Positions 33,266 to 44,329 are shown, counted from the first letter of the stretch. The stretch is DNA of 64,000 nt from Metellina segmentata (GCA_947359465.1 OX375872.1:12160137-12224136); one strand, 5' to 3'. Numbers and translations are program-made. Notes: generated from the sequence alone by a model not told the origin.

Positions 33266-34678
33266 CAGGGTGTTTCAGTGAACCGTTTCAGAACTTCTAA
33301 GAGGGGTAGGGTACATCCTGACAACTCGAAATCATATAGCAATGTGGGGTCGGAAATGATTTCCTGAAGCGGTGTTGTACACAGAAGCACCGTAAAGAAA
33401 AGAGACCGTAAGTGAGAAATCGTTTTAATAATACATGAAAAGAAGCAAAAGGTACATGGATTGAAGTAAGTGTTCGAAGTTTCTTCCACGGGCTACAATG
33501 CACGCCTCATATCTCCGACGCATGGACATCCGAACATTCTGGAATACTCCAGGCATATCTCGAATTTCTCCGGCAGCTACTACAATTCTTGCAACCAGCT
33601 CCTCAACATTGTCAACAGGGGTGTCATAAACTAGCGATTTCAGATGACCCCAGAAATAAAAATCAAGACATAATAGGTCGGGTGACCGAGCAGGCCAATG
33701 CACGGGACCACCACGTCCGATCCACTGCTGCCCAAATGTGACATCCAGGTAGTTACGAACATCTCCGCTATAATGGTCAGGGGCTCCATCGTGTTGGAAC
33801 CACATTGTCTGTTGCAAAACTTGCTGCAGAAAGAGCAAGTAGTTAGGTCCGGTTAGACGAGTAGGTAACAGGTAAGGTCCGATGAGGTGATCTCCCATAA
33901 TACCGGCCCATACATTGACCGAAAATCGAATCTGTGCTGCACGACGTCGTATTGCATGCGGGTTCTCGACCGCCCAGATATGGTCGTTATGCGTGTTGAA
34001 AATTCCTTCCCTTGTGAAGGATGCCTCATCGGAAAACAACACTTCAGCAGGAAAAAGGGGATTTGTAGCACATTTTCCAAGGTACCACTGTGAGAAAGCA
34101 ATACGAGGTGCATAATCCTCCGGTTGCTGTGTCTGGACACGCTGCACGTGAAATGGATGTATGTCTTCTCGGAGAATCCTCCAGAAGCTGCAATGGGAAA
34201 CCCCTACTGCGTTTGCTACACTTCCTGTACTCGTTCTTGGATTCCACTGTACATGCTGCGGCACATTCTGTTCGACGTCTGCAGTCCGTGCTGTTCTTAC
34301 CCTGTCCCTGTCAGCTCTTTCTAATGAACCTATCTCAGCTAACCTCTGGTGCAGTCTTGCAAAGAAATTATGACTGGGGATACGCCTCGTCGGATATCGT
34401 TCCGCGCACAAACGCTGTGCGGCTGGCCCACTACAATTTGCAGAACCGTACGCCAAATGCATATCGGCTAACTCTGCGATCGTGTAATCATCCATCCTAC
34501 AAACTTGGCGTTCTTGTGCGAAATGAAGATTCCCTACACGAAAGCTCGGGATTTTCGCACAACGCCATCTACCGCGTCAGGAAAGCATTTCTGACTGCCC
34601 ATTGGTATATGATTTTGGTTCGTCAGGATGTACCCTACCCCTCTTAGAAGTTCTGAAACGGTTCACTGAAACACCCTG
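33266..34678 (-). mobile_element. DD41D mariner-like transposon (1413 bp), structurally complete
   Basis: Terminal inverted repeats of at least 57 bp (33266-33322 and 34622-34678) look identical; they start cagggtgtttcagtgaaccg. TA flanks both sides. It lies inside copy B, whose sequence rejoins across it as in copy A. One long transposase frame occupies the minus strand. Confidence 0.88.
33425..34495 (-). CDS. Mariner-like transposase, DUF4817 type, DD41D (356 aa)
   Basis: An open frame from MDDYTIAELADMHLAYGSAN. The N-terminal ~60 residues resemble the helix-turn-helix DUF4817 domain. The catalytic region has LFSDEASF (first Asp), FQHDGAPDH (second Asp) and ARSPDLLCLDFYFWGHLK, where the Asp 42 positions after the second gives DD41D spacing. 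Compared with the relative at 57571-58496 it lacks about 13 residues between LQQVL and MWFQHDG, without a frameshift. It may therefore be a full-length but defective enzyme. The known DD41D group in the Tc1/mariner superfamily is rosa; membership is not established here. The last residues read into the terminal repeat region. Confidence 0.8.
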   Translation of the reverse strand: MDDYTIAELADMHLAYGSANCSGPAAQRLCAERYPTRRIPSHNFFARLHQRLAEIGSLERADRDRVRTARTADVEQNVPQHVQWNPRTSTGSVANAVGVSHCSFWRILREDIHPFHVQRVQTQQPEDYAPRIAFSQWYLGKCATNPLFPAEVLFSDEASFTREGIFNTHNDHIWAVENPHAIRRRAAQIRFSVNVWAGIMGDHLIGPYLLPTRLTGPNYLLFLQQVLQQTMWFQHDGAPDHYSGDVRNYLDVTFGQQWIGRGGPVHWPARSPDLLCLDFYFWGHLKSLVYDTPVDNVEELVARIVVAAGEIRDMPGVFQNVRMSMRRRYEACIVARGRNFEHLLQSMYLLLLFMYY

Positions 34679-35434
34679 TATATAAAGAATATGAAAAAGT
34701 TATAAGATCTGTATTCTACCTTTTTCCAAAATGTTGTATCTTGGATGACAACAATATTTGTTATCTTATGAAATGTTTGCAATCATAAACATTTTTATCA
34801 CTGTCATTACTTAAAATACATTAGTTCTAGTACTTTGTGGATTCTTCATAAAAAATCTTGTCCTCCTTTTTATCCGAGAAAATTCACTGAATTCTATTTA
34901 AAATGTTTTCGAGTTGACTCTACAAAACAAGACGATTCTTTGAATCCGAAAGTCAAAAGAAGGTTGATGGATTTAATTCCATACCTTCTACAAATGCACG
35001 GGCACACATTTCAGAATCAATTTTTACAGATCCCTTAACAGCAGGCACATCTGTGAAGTCAATAAAATGAATAAAAATAGCAGTGCTCTCTGCATGTATG
35101 ACTATTTTCGAAATGAAAGTCCTTAATTTTGCAAAGCTAGCATTAGAAAGATGCAAAAAAGATGACATTTGATCAGAACTTTGACATTTTTGAAAATTTT
35201 CCTCATCTCCTGCTTTGAGTTTCGAATCTGTTTTTTTCTTTCTGGTACTTTATTTCTGTAAGATAGCTTGAACATCCACGAAATATACTAAGGTATTCAG
35301 ATTCTTTCAACTTTTCGGAAATTTTCTAGGGATTTTAATGATTTTTCCATCTTTGGGCTGCCTATCAAATCGAATATCATCTTCCTCCTTGAAATGTTTA
35401 CTGCATACAGCACTTCTTTTCCCCAGTTGCAAGT
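34679..35434 (-). pseudogene. Copy B: THAP C-terminal part and transposase start
   Basis: Read leftwards, the end of the THAP domain is present (VCSKHFKEED, RFDRQPKDGKI), then the linker. The segment SSFLHLSNASFAKLRTFISK crosses the codon that is a stop in copy A but Leu here. The transposase N-terminus follows (DVPAVKGSVKIDSEM, then FVEGMELNPSTFF). The first ~43 THAP residues and the 5' terminal repeat are missing. Frameshifts occur near 35300 and 34950. Confidence 0.8.
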
Positions 35435-35742
35435 GCCGACGAACCGGTCTGGTGGTTAAGGTGTTAGCCTCTAGATAGGAAGGTTCCTGGTTCGAATCCG
35501 GGTCTGTGTATGGATCTTTGTAAGCGCATGGTGTAGAGGCCGGCTGATGCACCTTAAATCTGTCGTGGCCGAAAGTCCTCACGTTGGGTTGGTGTGGAAG
35601 TTTGGAGAGTGGGGTGCCAGCTCAGGTGTTGCTTCGTCATCTGACCGTGGTTCAAAATTACGAGGTGTTAGGGACTGATCCCGGACCATTGTCAATAGCC
35701 CGTTGTGTTGCTCCAGTACGACATGAACTAAAAATTACCATT
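35435..35742 (+). repeat. SINE (head A), at the broken 5' end of copy B
   Basis: The head ggttaaggtgttagcctcta plus ggttcgaatccgggt is followed by the body and tail, with a small deletion in the body. P-element sequence does not resume after it, so the copy B truncation coincides with this insertion or with a rearrangement through SINE sequence. Confidence 0.8.
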
Positions 35743-35744
35743 TC

Positions 35745-36020
35745 ATTTGTGGTATAACCAATGAGAACCTTGCATTTTATTTCAAACAGCCATTGATAAG
35801 CTCTTATTCATTTCAACGCTCTTGATTAGAATAAGCACTTCAGAGTTCCCAAGTGCTCATCCAAATCGAAGATCAACTCTTTCGAGATACTAAAAAAACA
35901 AGTTTACTTTGGGCTGAACTTAACCTAGGGGCAGAAGAAACAAAAGAAACAACTCAATGCTAAATAAGAAACCTGTCAATACATATATTTATTTTTATTT
36001 GGTTCTTTTATTAATCTACT
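35745..36020. other. Intergenic between SINE copies, nothing recognised
   Basis: No domain or repeat recognised. Confidence 0.35.
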
Positions 36021-36024
36021 TAGC

Positions 36025-36340
36025 CTCAGGATCGGAAAGTTCCTGGTTCGAATCCGGGTCAATGCATGCATGTTTGTAAGCGTATGGTGTAGAGGCAGCT
36101 GGTCCATCTTAAATCTGTCGTGACCGAAAGTCCTCACATTGGGTTGATGTGGAAGTTTGGAGAGTGGGGCACCAGCTCAGGTGTTGCCTCGTCATCTGAC
36201 CGCGGTTCCGAATTATGTGGTGTTGTCCTCGGATCTTTCCCTTAGAGGATTGATCCCGGAACGTCGTCAATAGCCCGCTGTGTTGCTCTAGTACGACGTT
36301 AATTATAAATTACCAATTACCATTCCTTACCTTACCTTAT
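36025..36340 (+). repeat. SINE (head A), partial head
   Basis: It starts within the head (cggaaagttcctggttcgaa) and keeps the complete body and a tail with ttaccattccttacc. Confidence 0.78.
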
Positions 36341-36663
36341 TAATCTACCAATTCATTAGGATTCCCAAATACCAAGGCAGGTCCATTTATCGAGTGCCAT
36401 ACTGTCATTACTGGAGATTGAGGCCACTTCTGAGGCCAGGTTCTCTATGACCTAATCAGAACCTTAACTCTGAAGGTCAGAATTCTAATGTTAGACAAAT
36501 ACTCAATTTGTAAGGAATTAGTACAAAGGGTGCTAGGACCTCTGTACGAAAATTGCACCAAACACTTTAAGTTAATCCCGGAAATTCAAAAGAATGAACA
36601 TTTTTGTGTGGAAATTAATCCGAAATCAACAAAAATGTACTTGGAATTTTTAATGAACGTCAC

Positions 36664-36812
36664 ACTGGATCAACACGAAGAGGGCTATTGTTGATGGTCC
36701 TGGTTCAATCCTGAAGGGAAAGATCCAAGAACAACGCCTCGTAATTTCGAACCACAGTCAGATGATGAGAACAACTGAGCTGGCACTACACTTTCTAAAC
36801 TCCCACACTTGG
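36664..36812 (-). repeat. SINE body fragment, inverted
   Basis: Inverse body sequence from gggctattgttgatggtcc to ctgagctggcactacac; no head. The 68-codon frame upstream (36488-36694) has no domain and runs into this repeat. Confidence 0.65.
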
Positions 36813-36879
36813 TTTCATGAAGATTGGTTTGATCTTTTTTGTTTGACCATAGACTCTTCAATTGTTGATTCTTCTCTCC

Positions 36880-37205
36880 AGTGACCCTATGGTTAAGGTG
36901 TTAGCCTCTAGATCGGAAGGTTCCTGGTTCGAATCCGGGTCCGGGCATGGATGTTTGTAAGCGTATGCTGTAGAGGCGGCTGGTGCAACTTAAATCTGTC
37001 GTGGCCGAAAGCCCTCACGTTGGGTTGGCGTGGAAGTTTGGAGAGTGGGGTGCCAGCTCAGGTGTTGCTTCGTCATCTGACCGTGGTTCAAAATTACGAG
37101 GTGGTGTCCTCGGATCTTTCCCTTAAGGAATTGATCTCGGACCGTCGTCAATAGCCCGTTGTGTTGCTCTAGTACGACGTTAACTAAAATTAACACTACC
37201 ATTAC
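36880..37205 (+). repeat. SINE (head A), full length
   Basis: Complete head, body and tail; very similar to the copy at 37245. Confidence 0.82.
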
Positions 37206-37244
37206 CGTTAATAATTAGATAGGTCTTTACTTAACTCGCCGACC

Positions 37245-37580
37245 AACCGGGGTTAGGGGTTAAGGTGTTAGCCTCTAGATCGGAAGGTCCCTGGTTCGAA
37301 CCCGGGTCCGGGCATGGATTTTTGTAAACGTATGGTGTAGAGGCGGCTGGTGCACCTTAAATCTGTCGTGGCCGAAAGTCCTCACGTTGGGTTGGTGTGG
37401 AAGTTTGGAGAGTGGGGTGCCAGCTCAGGTGTTGCTTCGTCATCTGACCGTCGTTCAAAATTACGAGGTGTTGTCCTCGAATCTTTCCCTTAAGGGACTG
37501 ATTCCGGACCGTCGTCAATAGCCCGTTGTGTTGCTCTAGTACGACGTTAACTAAAATTACCATTACCATTACCTTTACTT
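37245..37580 (+). repeat. SINE (head A), full length
   Basis: Complete copy with ggttcgaacccgggtccg as B-box region and a (ttacca)n tail. It lies about 40 bp after the previous copy in the same orientation. Confidence 0.82.
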
Positions 37581-37689
37581 AACTCCGCGCCAACTCCATA
37601 CGCATGCGCAATTGCTATGATTCTTACACCCGTGAGATGGTCGTCTGGAAAGGTCCGAAGACAAGTCCTCATATTTTTTAACCACGACG

Positions 37690-37985
37690 GTCGGGTAGGT
37701 AGGTAATTTAATTAACGTTACACCGACGTAACATAACGGGCCATTGGCGACGTTTCGGGATCAATCTCCAATTTATTATGATATTCCAATTTAGTCGGTT
37801 GTGTTGCTCCAGTGCGACGTTAACTACAATATCTATCAACCAAAGATCGTAAAGTAGAAGGGGGCTGGTGAACATTAAATTAGTCGTGACCGCAAATGTC
37901 CTCACCGTTGCCATGGTGTGAAAATTTGGATTGTCACCAATAACCCTTTGTGTGACATTCGTTAAGACGTCAATCTAAATACCTA
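37690..37985. repeat. SINE fragments in both orientations
   Basis: An inverse tail piece (taattaacgttacaccgacg, gggccattggcgacg) is followed by plus-strand tail and body pieces. Rearranged old copies. Confidence 0.45.
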
Positions 37986-37989
37986 CCTT

Positions 37990-39130
37990 TCTGTATTAGC
38001 TACGATACTATTGCCATCTTTCGTAAGTTTCACGCAAAAAAACGGACAGTGTTTTGATATTCTGAAAGACAAGTCCTCTCTACTTTGTCTAGGATTTTCT
38101 AAATTCGGTCGGGAGCGAAAGAGAATTGATATGAACTGAAGTAATTTCTGATTTCTTATTGCTGTTGCTGTTCGTTCTGAAATCGTAACATTACCTTTTC
38201 ATTTTCTTTACAAGTTACTATTTTAATTTATTTAATTTTGAAGGAATAAAATGTATGTCGTGATGAAAAATTCTGCCTCGCCGCTGAATTGATCCCATTT
38301 ACTTTTGATCTGTCTGAAGTTTACGTAACTTCAAATATCTGTAAGTACTTGTCACGAACTTTATTAGCTCGCTACTTATATGTATATTTATTGTTCGTGT
38401 GTATGCGTTTTAGTAGCATTAATTCTCTGTTGTTGTGTTTATTTTTACGTCAAATCTTGTTTTTAGGTATTTAAAAATACAATCTGATCTTGTACCTAAT
38501 CGAAATTTCGTCTGCAATTTTTGTGTCCATCACCTCTGTTTTTTTTAGTTGAATTATTTTTTAATATCTAAATTTCATCCTCGGTTTCTTTACTTTTTTA
38601 TTACTTATAAAAATTATTTTATTTCATGAAATATGTGGCAAATTATGAGAAATCACCAAATTGACACTTCTCCTGTTCGTGTTAAAATATATTGCCGGTT
38701 TTGTTTTCTGTTTTGTATCGTGATTTTACCTCTTTATTTGACACATCACACATATATCATTGCAATTTTAGCATGGAGGAAAAATTCCACGAGTTAAAAT
38801 ATAATTTTCTGAAATAGTACTGCTTCTGTTACTAACTGGTCCAAAATTAAAGTCAAATTTTTATGATCACTGCATGTAATATTTGGTCTGCTAGCAATTA
38901 CCTTGTGTTATCTGAAATTAAATATACATAAAATAGTTATATGAATGGAATATTAAAATTTTTAGATGAAAGAGTATTTAATATTTTAGGAATCAAAACT
39001 TTACCATATAAATATGATTTGTTATTCTATAACTTAATGAAGTAACTCTGACTTTTTATACTTGTGTTGTCAAATAATGTAACAAATATTCATTTCCAAA
39101 TTTGTTACATGTTGTGAGTTACTGTTTTTT
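37990..39130. other. AT-rich intergenic, nothing recognised
   Basis: Short frames only, without domains. A sequence reading AATAAA on the minus strand near 39140 belongs to the candidate exon next to it. Confidence 0.35.
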
Positions 39131-39166
39131 GTAGTTATTTATTGAAATCCATGATAGTATATTTTT

Positions 39167-39468
39167 TTACTGATTATACTGGCTGATAATGCTGGAAGTA
39201 ATTTCTGTTGTGCATGTGTATGCTTCATTTGTTTTATCATTTTTAGGATCACAGGTCAATAAAGACTGTCCAACAGTTTGCCCTTGTGATATTAAAAGGG
39301 TATACGACTGTTTTATTTCAGATTTACCTGCCTCTTGATTTGGCCCTTTTAGCGTTGTAAGAAACTGCATTAGTCCTGCTTGCTTTAAGCTTACGGGTTC
39401 TTGTTCATCTGCTTCCCAAGACCTAGATTGTTTCATCTTTACTGTATCTTGCAGTTTCAGTAAATAAT
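39167..39468 (-). CDS. Candidate 3'-terminal coding exon of an unrecognised gene
   Basis: The minus strand holds an open stretch of about 100 codons rich in Gln, Lys, Glu, Ser and Thr (KMKQSRSWEADEQEPVSLKQ, then AGLMQFLTTLKGPNQEAGKS), unlike the AT-driven frames around it. Upstream of 39468 there is a long poly-T tract and then ttactttag, a good splice acceptor that would enter in phase 1. The stop at 39167-39169 is followed within about 40 bases by AATAAA and a T-rich stretch. I do not recognise the protein and found no upstream exon. A processed pseudogene fragment is the alternative. Confidence 0.35.
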
Positions 39469-39489
39469 CTAAAGTAACCCATGCAAAAA

Positions 39490-39980
39490 AAAAAAAAAAA
39501 AAACATTCATCACACGCAAAAAAAAAAATAGAAATTCAGCACGTACAACCACAGCAATGATTATAAATAAAAGTGTTCTCATCTTAGGGTTGGGACATTG
39601 ATGTTTTTAAACCAATGTTTTTAAAACATCGAAATATTGATGCTTATTTTCAATGCTGGTTTACCGATGATAGCGCTAATACACATCGATATTGTAATTC
39701 AGAATGATTTTCAGGTGGTATGTAGTATTCGATAAGATACAACTTATGGCGGTTTATAGCCAAATGTGGTAACCTTACAGTTTTCACGAGTTTGCATGCT
39801 TTCATCCAGTTTTAAGGCAACCCTTCGTATTTCTGCCATTTTTGTTCTTTATTATTTTTTACATTAGTTGTGTGTGTTTGCTCTTGAATTTCTTTGTTGT
39901 TTCATTTGCACTTTTATTTTGCTTTAATAGGGTTTACCCCTTGCAAATTTTGCATTTGCAACTGTAAAATGTGAGATATA
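39490..39980. other. Intergenic; possible hAT-like end at about 39594
   Basis: The phrase tagggttgggacattgatg followed by inverted aaaacat/atgttttt blocks recalls hAT-type termini. No partner end was found, so it is only noted. Confidence 0.2.
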
Positions 39981-39984
39981 TAAA

Positions 39985-41400
39985 TAGGATTAATTTTTAA
40001 AAAGACAACAAAAATTTTATTAATACAATGGAAGAAATTTTAATTGCAAATCTTCTAATTTTTCTGTGTGCTATTTACTCTAAATATATAAGTTTTTTTT
40101 TTTTTTTTTTTCATTAAGTAGGTCCAGGTTCAACTCCTTGATTTTTAAAAATTGTCGAGAAAATGTAAAAAATTGAGAGAAAAAAAATGCTGGTTAGCAA
40201 AACGTCCGGATTTTGGACTTTTTCTGTGTAACTAATATTAATTCTTATTTTTTTGCAAAAATGTTTGATGACAGTATACATTTAGAACCTGTAAAGATGT
40301 ATTTCAGTAATTTATATTAAAAACACTGGATGGTCTTTGTGTAGGAAATTCTCAAAGTGTACAACATGGAGTAACCAAAAAGTGGTTTTACGCATGGAAG
40401 CCAATGGTGATTGTGTCTCGCTGGCAGGCTGGGGTCTTGCATTATACACTGTTACTTATCGACAAAAATTTCTTCCCTGTAGAGTGTTTTTATACACATG
40501 GAAGCCAACAGTGATTGGGTCTCGCAGTCAGGCACGGGTCACGTGTTATATACTGTTACTTATCTACAAAAATTTCCTCCTAGTACAGTGGTTTATACTC
40601 ATAGTAGCCAACGGTGAAAGGTTCTAGCCAGCCCTGGAGGAGCGGCTAGGTAGCAGGCAGTCGGGGATCGCGTGTTAAACGCTGTGACTTATCTACAAAA
40701 TATTCCTCACTGTACAGTGGTTTATACGCATGGAAGCCAACTGTGAAAGGCTCTTGTTGACAGGTGGAGGTCGCACGTTTTACACTGTGACTTGGCTACA
40801 AAAATTCCTACCAGTATAGTGGTTTATACGCATTGAAACCTTGTGCGTTATATACTTTGACTTACATACAAAATATTCCTCCTGGTTATAAAAAAATTCC
40901 TCATTTTTAATTCCATATCTTCATTTCTGACCCAGAATATCCCCATCGAGTTGCCACATAATGCTAAGTAAATTGCTAGAAGAATTCTAAAATGAAATTC
41001 CATCTCAATTATAGATAGAACAAACCTCCATTGATTTTTCTCACATTGAAAAATATTTGGTGGATTATCAGGATTCCAGAAAAGAACTAACTGACTTACC
41101 TACAAAAAAAATTCCTCATTTTTAATTCCATATAGAGTACAAAATCCCAAATCTGGAATTGTTGAAAATCTAGACGTTTTGCTCAACGGTGTCTTTTTTT
41201 TTTTCTTCATGTTTTTACATATTTCCGATTTAAAAAAAAATGAGTTTAACCCGGACCTATTTGAGGAAACAACGCAAAATAACGGACATATTCAGAGTAA
41301 ATACTGCACTTAAAAAAATTAGAAGATTTGCAAGTAAAATTTGTTGTGTTGTATTAAAAAGGTTTTTCCTTTTTTTTAAATTATTCCTATTTGCATAATG
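39985..41400. repeat. Inverted arms flanking a minisatellite
   Basis: About 230 bp at 39985-40220 (tgcaaatcttctaatttttc, taggtccaggttcaactcc, gcaaaacgtccggatttt) recurs inversely at about 41165-41390. The centre carries the ~100-bp minisatellite and two copies of attcctcatttttaattcca (about 40900 and 41112). This could be a foldback-type or non-autonomous TIR element. No transposase is present. Confidence 0.65.
40385..40885 (+). repeat. Minisatellite, about five units of about 100 bp
   Basis: Each unit contains variants of ggtttatacgcatggaagcc, then ctcgctggcaggc, then acactgtgacttatctacaa and aaattcctcc. One unit has a ~25-bp insertion and the last is shortened. A 96-codon frame across it is a by-product. 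Confidence 0.85.
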
Positions 41401-42115
41401 TATGCAAAGGTTCACAGTGTGGATTTTGCTATATGGTGGCCATCTTGTTTGGCGAAAAACATCGCTTTGGCGACTAACGTAACGGATGCTACCACTCCAC
41501 CTGATTTTCTATTAAGCCTGCCAAAGCTTGCAATTTTCCGTCAGATTTAGCTAAAATAAATAATTTTCTTTTGCATGAAACATAAACATTTTTCACGAAA
41601 TCAGAAAATCTAGGCGCCAGAACGAATTGTTTAGCCACTCGGGATTTGTCATGCCCTGGATTAGTGTACCAATTGTGTAAGAAGAAAATATGATCAAATT
41701 TTTTTTATTATTTCTCATCATAAAAAGTAATGTATAAAATTTGATTTATTAAGCAATACATTCTTAATGTTTTAAAGTCAAAAGCATTATGGTTCCGACA
41801 AAAAAAAAATGTTTCTAACAGCTTAGGAATGAATTTCAGTTTGGGGTCATTCTATGACCGCCCACGCGTCTTTACGTTCCCTCACGAGGCGCACGTCTTA
41901 CCGGGTTAACTTATTTCCTAATCTGCTTTCAGTTCTCCTGTGTCATTGACTTTTAAATCTTTTAACTGCCATGGCATGAATAATCAATTGTTGAGAAATA
42001 AAAAAGTTCAAAGTTATTTACTTTCATCAATTTGATTTAAAAGTGGGTGTTGAAAAAAGTTAATTTGGTCGATTTCAATATGCATGTGGTCCTTTATCCA
42101 AATGAGTTTCAAATT
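41400..42115. other. Intergenic, nothing recognised
   Basis: No gene or repeat recognised. Confidence 0.35.
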
Positions 42116-42119
42116 TATT

Positions 42120-43240
42120 ATATTAGCCACTGCGTGGCCAGCACGATGTTGTCCATAACAGCTCTTTTCGTTGGGTCATGTGTGACCACTGCTCGATTTC
42201 CATTGGTGATTGCTACGAATTCCCATTTGGTTTCTGAAGCAAACCAAATGGGAATTCCTAGCCTATTGGATAACAGCCATCAAAGCGTTGCTGTAATGTT
42301 GGCACGCTCATTGTCAAATACGGCCAAATTCGAATTGTGAAGAGATCTAATTGGCGTGATGATTGCTGAGATTTAAAAAAAAACAATAACGCTGGCCAAC
42401 CCCCATTGATTGCTGCTCAATTCCAAAAACAATCGCAATAGCCCATTGTGATGGTCTGGTGCGACATTGATTAAATACCTAACGAAAACAAATGTGACGT
42501 CATTGTCTAATGCGCCCATATTTGTATTGCAAAAATAAAAAGTTATAATTTAATAAGCAGGAAATGGAATCTGATCTCGATAGCAAAAATCAAATTCGTA
42601 TTGGAAAAAAGTATAAAAGTTGCAGTTTACAAATTATTTATTTAAAGAAAATCATTTTTTTTAGGTATCGATCTAAATGTGACATTTTTAGCAGATTTCA
42701 AATCAGTTGCAATTTTTGCTCTTTCTTTAACGATCTAGGAAATAGAAAAAAGAACTATATAACTCCAGTTGAAACTTTTTGTTTTGTTCTTTGGCTGAAA
42801 GCGTTCAAACTGAAACACGGAAAAAATAAATTTAGAATCTGCCATTTCTTTATGGTGTTGCCATTCTAAGGAAAACAATTAAATTCATTAAAAAATATTC
42901 TAGATTGAATTTTAAAATTCAGCACGACCCAAAAATTGCAAAAAATTCGGACTACCTGTGTGCCTAGGAATCCCACGTTCCTTAAAAAGTCCTTGAATTT
43001 ATTTTTCCGAACTAGGATTTCTTGAAAGTCTGAAAATTACAGAACTTGGTAAAAAGTCCTTGGAAGTACTTGATATTTTTTGGTTATTACAAAATTGTGT
43101 AATTTCGTCTTGTGTTAGAACTTATCCAGACTAGTTTCCTTCACGGCAGGTGCGCCATTTGAGCATCATTCTGAATAAAGCCGGTGTTGAGTGCTTTGAC
43201 TTCAAAACACTTCAAACAAACACTTCCTTTTATAATAGGA
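42120..43240 (+). repeat. GTTTGC dispersed repeat, long copy with a SINE-tail insert
   Basis: It begins attagccactgcgtggccag and follows the family order to cttccttttataataggag. A SINE tail fragment is embedded near 42425-42483 (caatagcccattgtgatggt), and an unrelated ~200-bp insert lies at about 42970-43195. Confidence 0.72.
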
Positions 43241-43249
43241 GACTAGCAA

Positions 43250-44325
43250 TACGGCCCATGAACAAAGTTATGCTTATAAAAAGTCAACCTCACTGATTCG
43301 AACTAAACCAAATCGAACAGTAATAAACAAGAAATTGCATAAATGATAAAAAAAAATTAAATATTGCTCTGCTTTCAAAAAGTCTTAAAACTAAAGGGAA
43401 AAAAGCAAGAAACAATAAAATTTCAAAAATAATACAAGTTAAAAGTAAGTTGTGCTTTTAAAAAGTCTTAACACTAAACTTCACTAATTCTGATGAAACA
43501 AAATTAAACAGTAGTAATAAACAAAAAATTGCATGAATGATAAAAAATTAAATATTGCTATAATTTCAAAAAGTCATAAAACTAAAGAAAAAAAGCAATG
43601 AACAATACAACCTGATGAAGCGACAATGATAAAAATAAACATTGATATGCTATCAAGAAGTCTTAAAGCTAAGAAAAAAGCAAGAATCAAATATAGATTC
43701 CGTGACACATTTCAAACAGAATGTAAAAAAAATAGCAGCCCGTCCAAAAATGGACATGAAATAAATGATTAGGCATGCCCTCACTTCCAAAAAGGAAATA
43801 TGTATCCAACCTGAAGCGACAATGGTAAAAATTAAATATCGCTTTACTTTCAAAAAAGTCTTATAGCTAAAGAAAAAAGCTATAAACAATTATAGATTCT
43901 GTGACTCAAATCAAACAGAATGTTTAAAAAAAATTGCCTATGTCCAAAAACGAACACAAAATAAACTATTAAGCACTCCCTCACTTCCAAAAAGAAAATC
44001 TGTTAAGAACTGGAAAAAAACTTAAAAATAACCAATGAAATGAAAGGGGGAAAAAAAGAACCAATGAAATAAAAAAAATAGAAGCTATGATCTCTCCTAC
44101 TCTGTTGCCATTCTTAGGAAACCAAAAATAATAAAAATGTGCCAATAAATTAAAAAATGTTCTAGATTATATTTTAAAATCTGGGTTTGAGATCTATTCA
44201 GTCACCTTTAAGACTACCTGTGTGCCAAATTTAATGACTAAGTGCCATAGATTTGTCTGGATGCCTCCATATAAGCAACACACCCAAAGACAAACACATG
44301 CTTCCTTTAAAACAGTAGAGATTGT
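43250..44325 (+). repeat. Dispersed repeat relative with amplified inner module
   Basis: It starts actagcaatacggcccatga and ends gactacctgtgtgccaaat ... cttcctttaaaacagtagag like the other long copies. The inside is different: a ~150-200 bp A-rich module (aacagtaataaacaa, aattgcat.aatgataaa, aaaaagtcttaaaactaaag) is repeated about four times between 43300 and 43930. Confidence 0.65.
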
Positions 44326-44329
44326 TTTC

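Larger units (their letters stand above)
21385..35434 (-). mobile_element. P-element-like transposon, copy B (old, broken up by insertions)
   Basis: It is oriented right to left. The 3' terminal repeat cgaggccaacgaaaagataa starts at 21385. The 5' side is truncated inside the THAP domain at about 35434, where a SINE begins. Its segments (35434-34679, 33265-32594, 32080-31797, 30811-29695, 22515-21385) match copy A in order. Insertions between them are a mariner, a probable LTR element at the gap, a Tc1 derivative, and the TIR element that carries Tc1 and copy A. A (TA)n expansion at 32906-32974 also interrupts the frame. Confidence 0.85.

Noticed and set aside
34090..34647. 185-codon plus-strand frame
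   Set aside because: Antisense to the mariner transposase and its terminal repeat.
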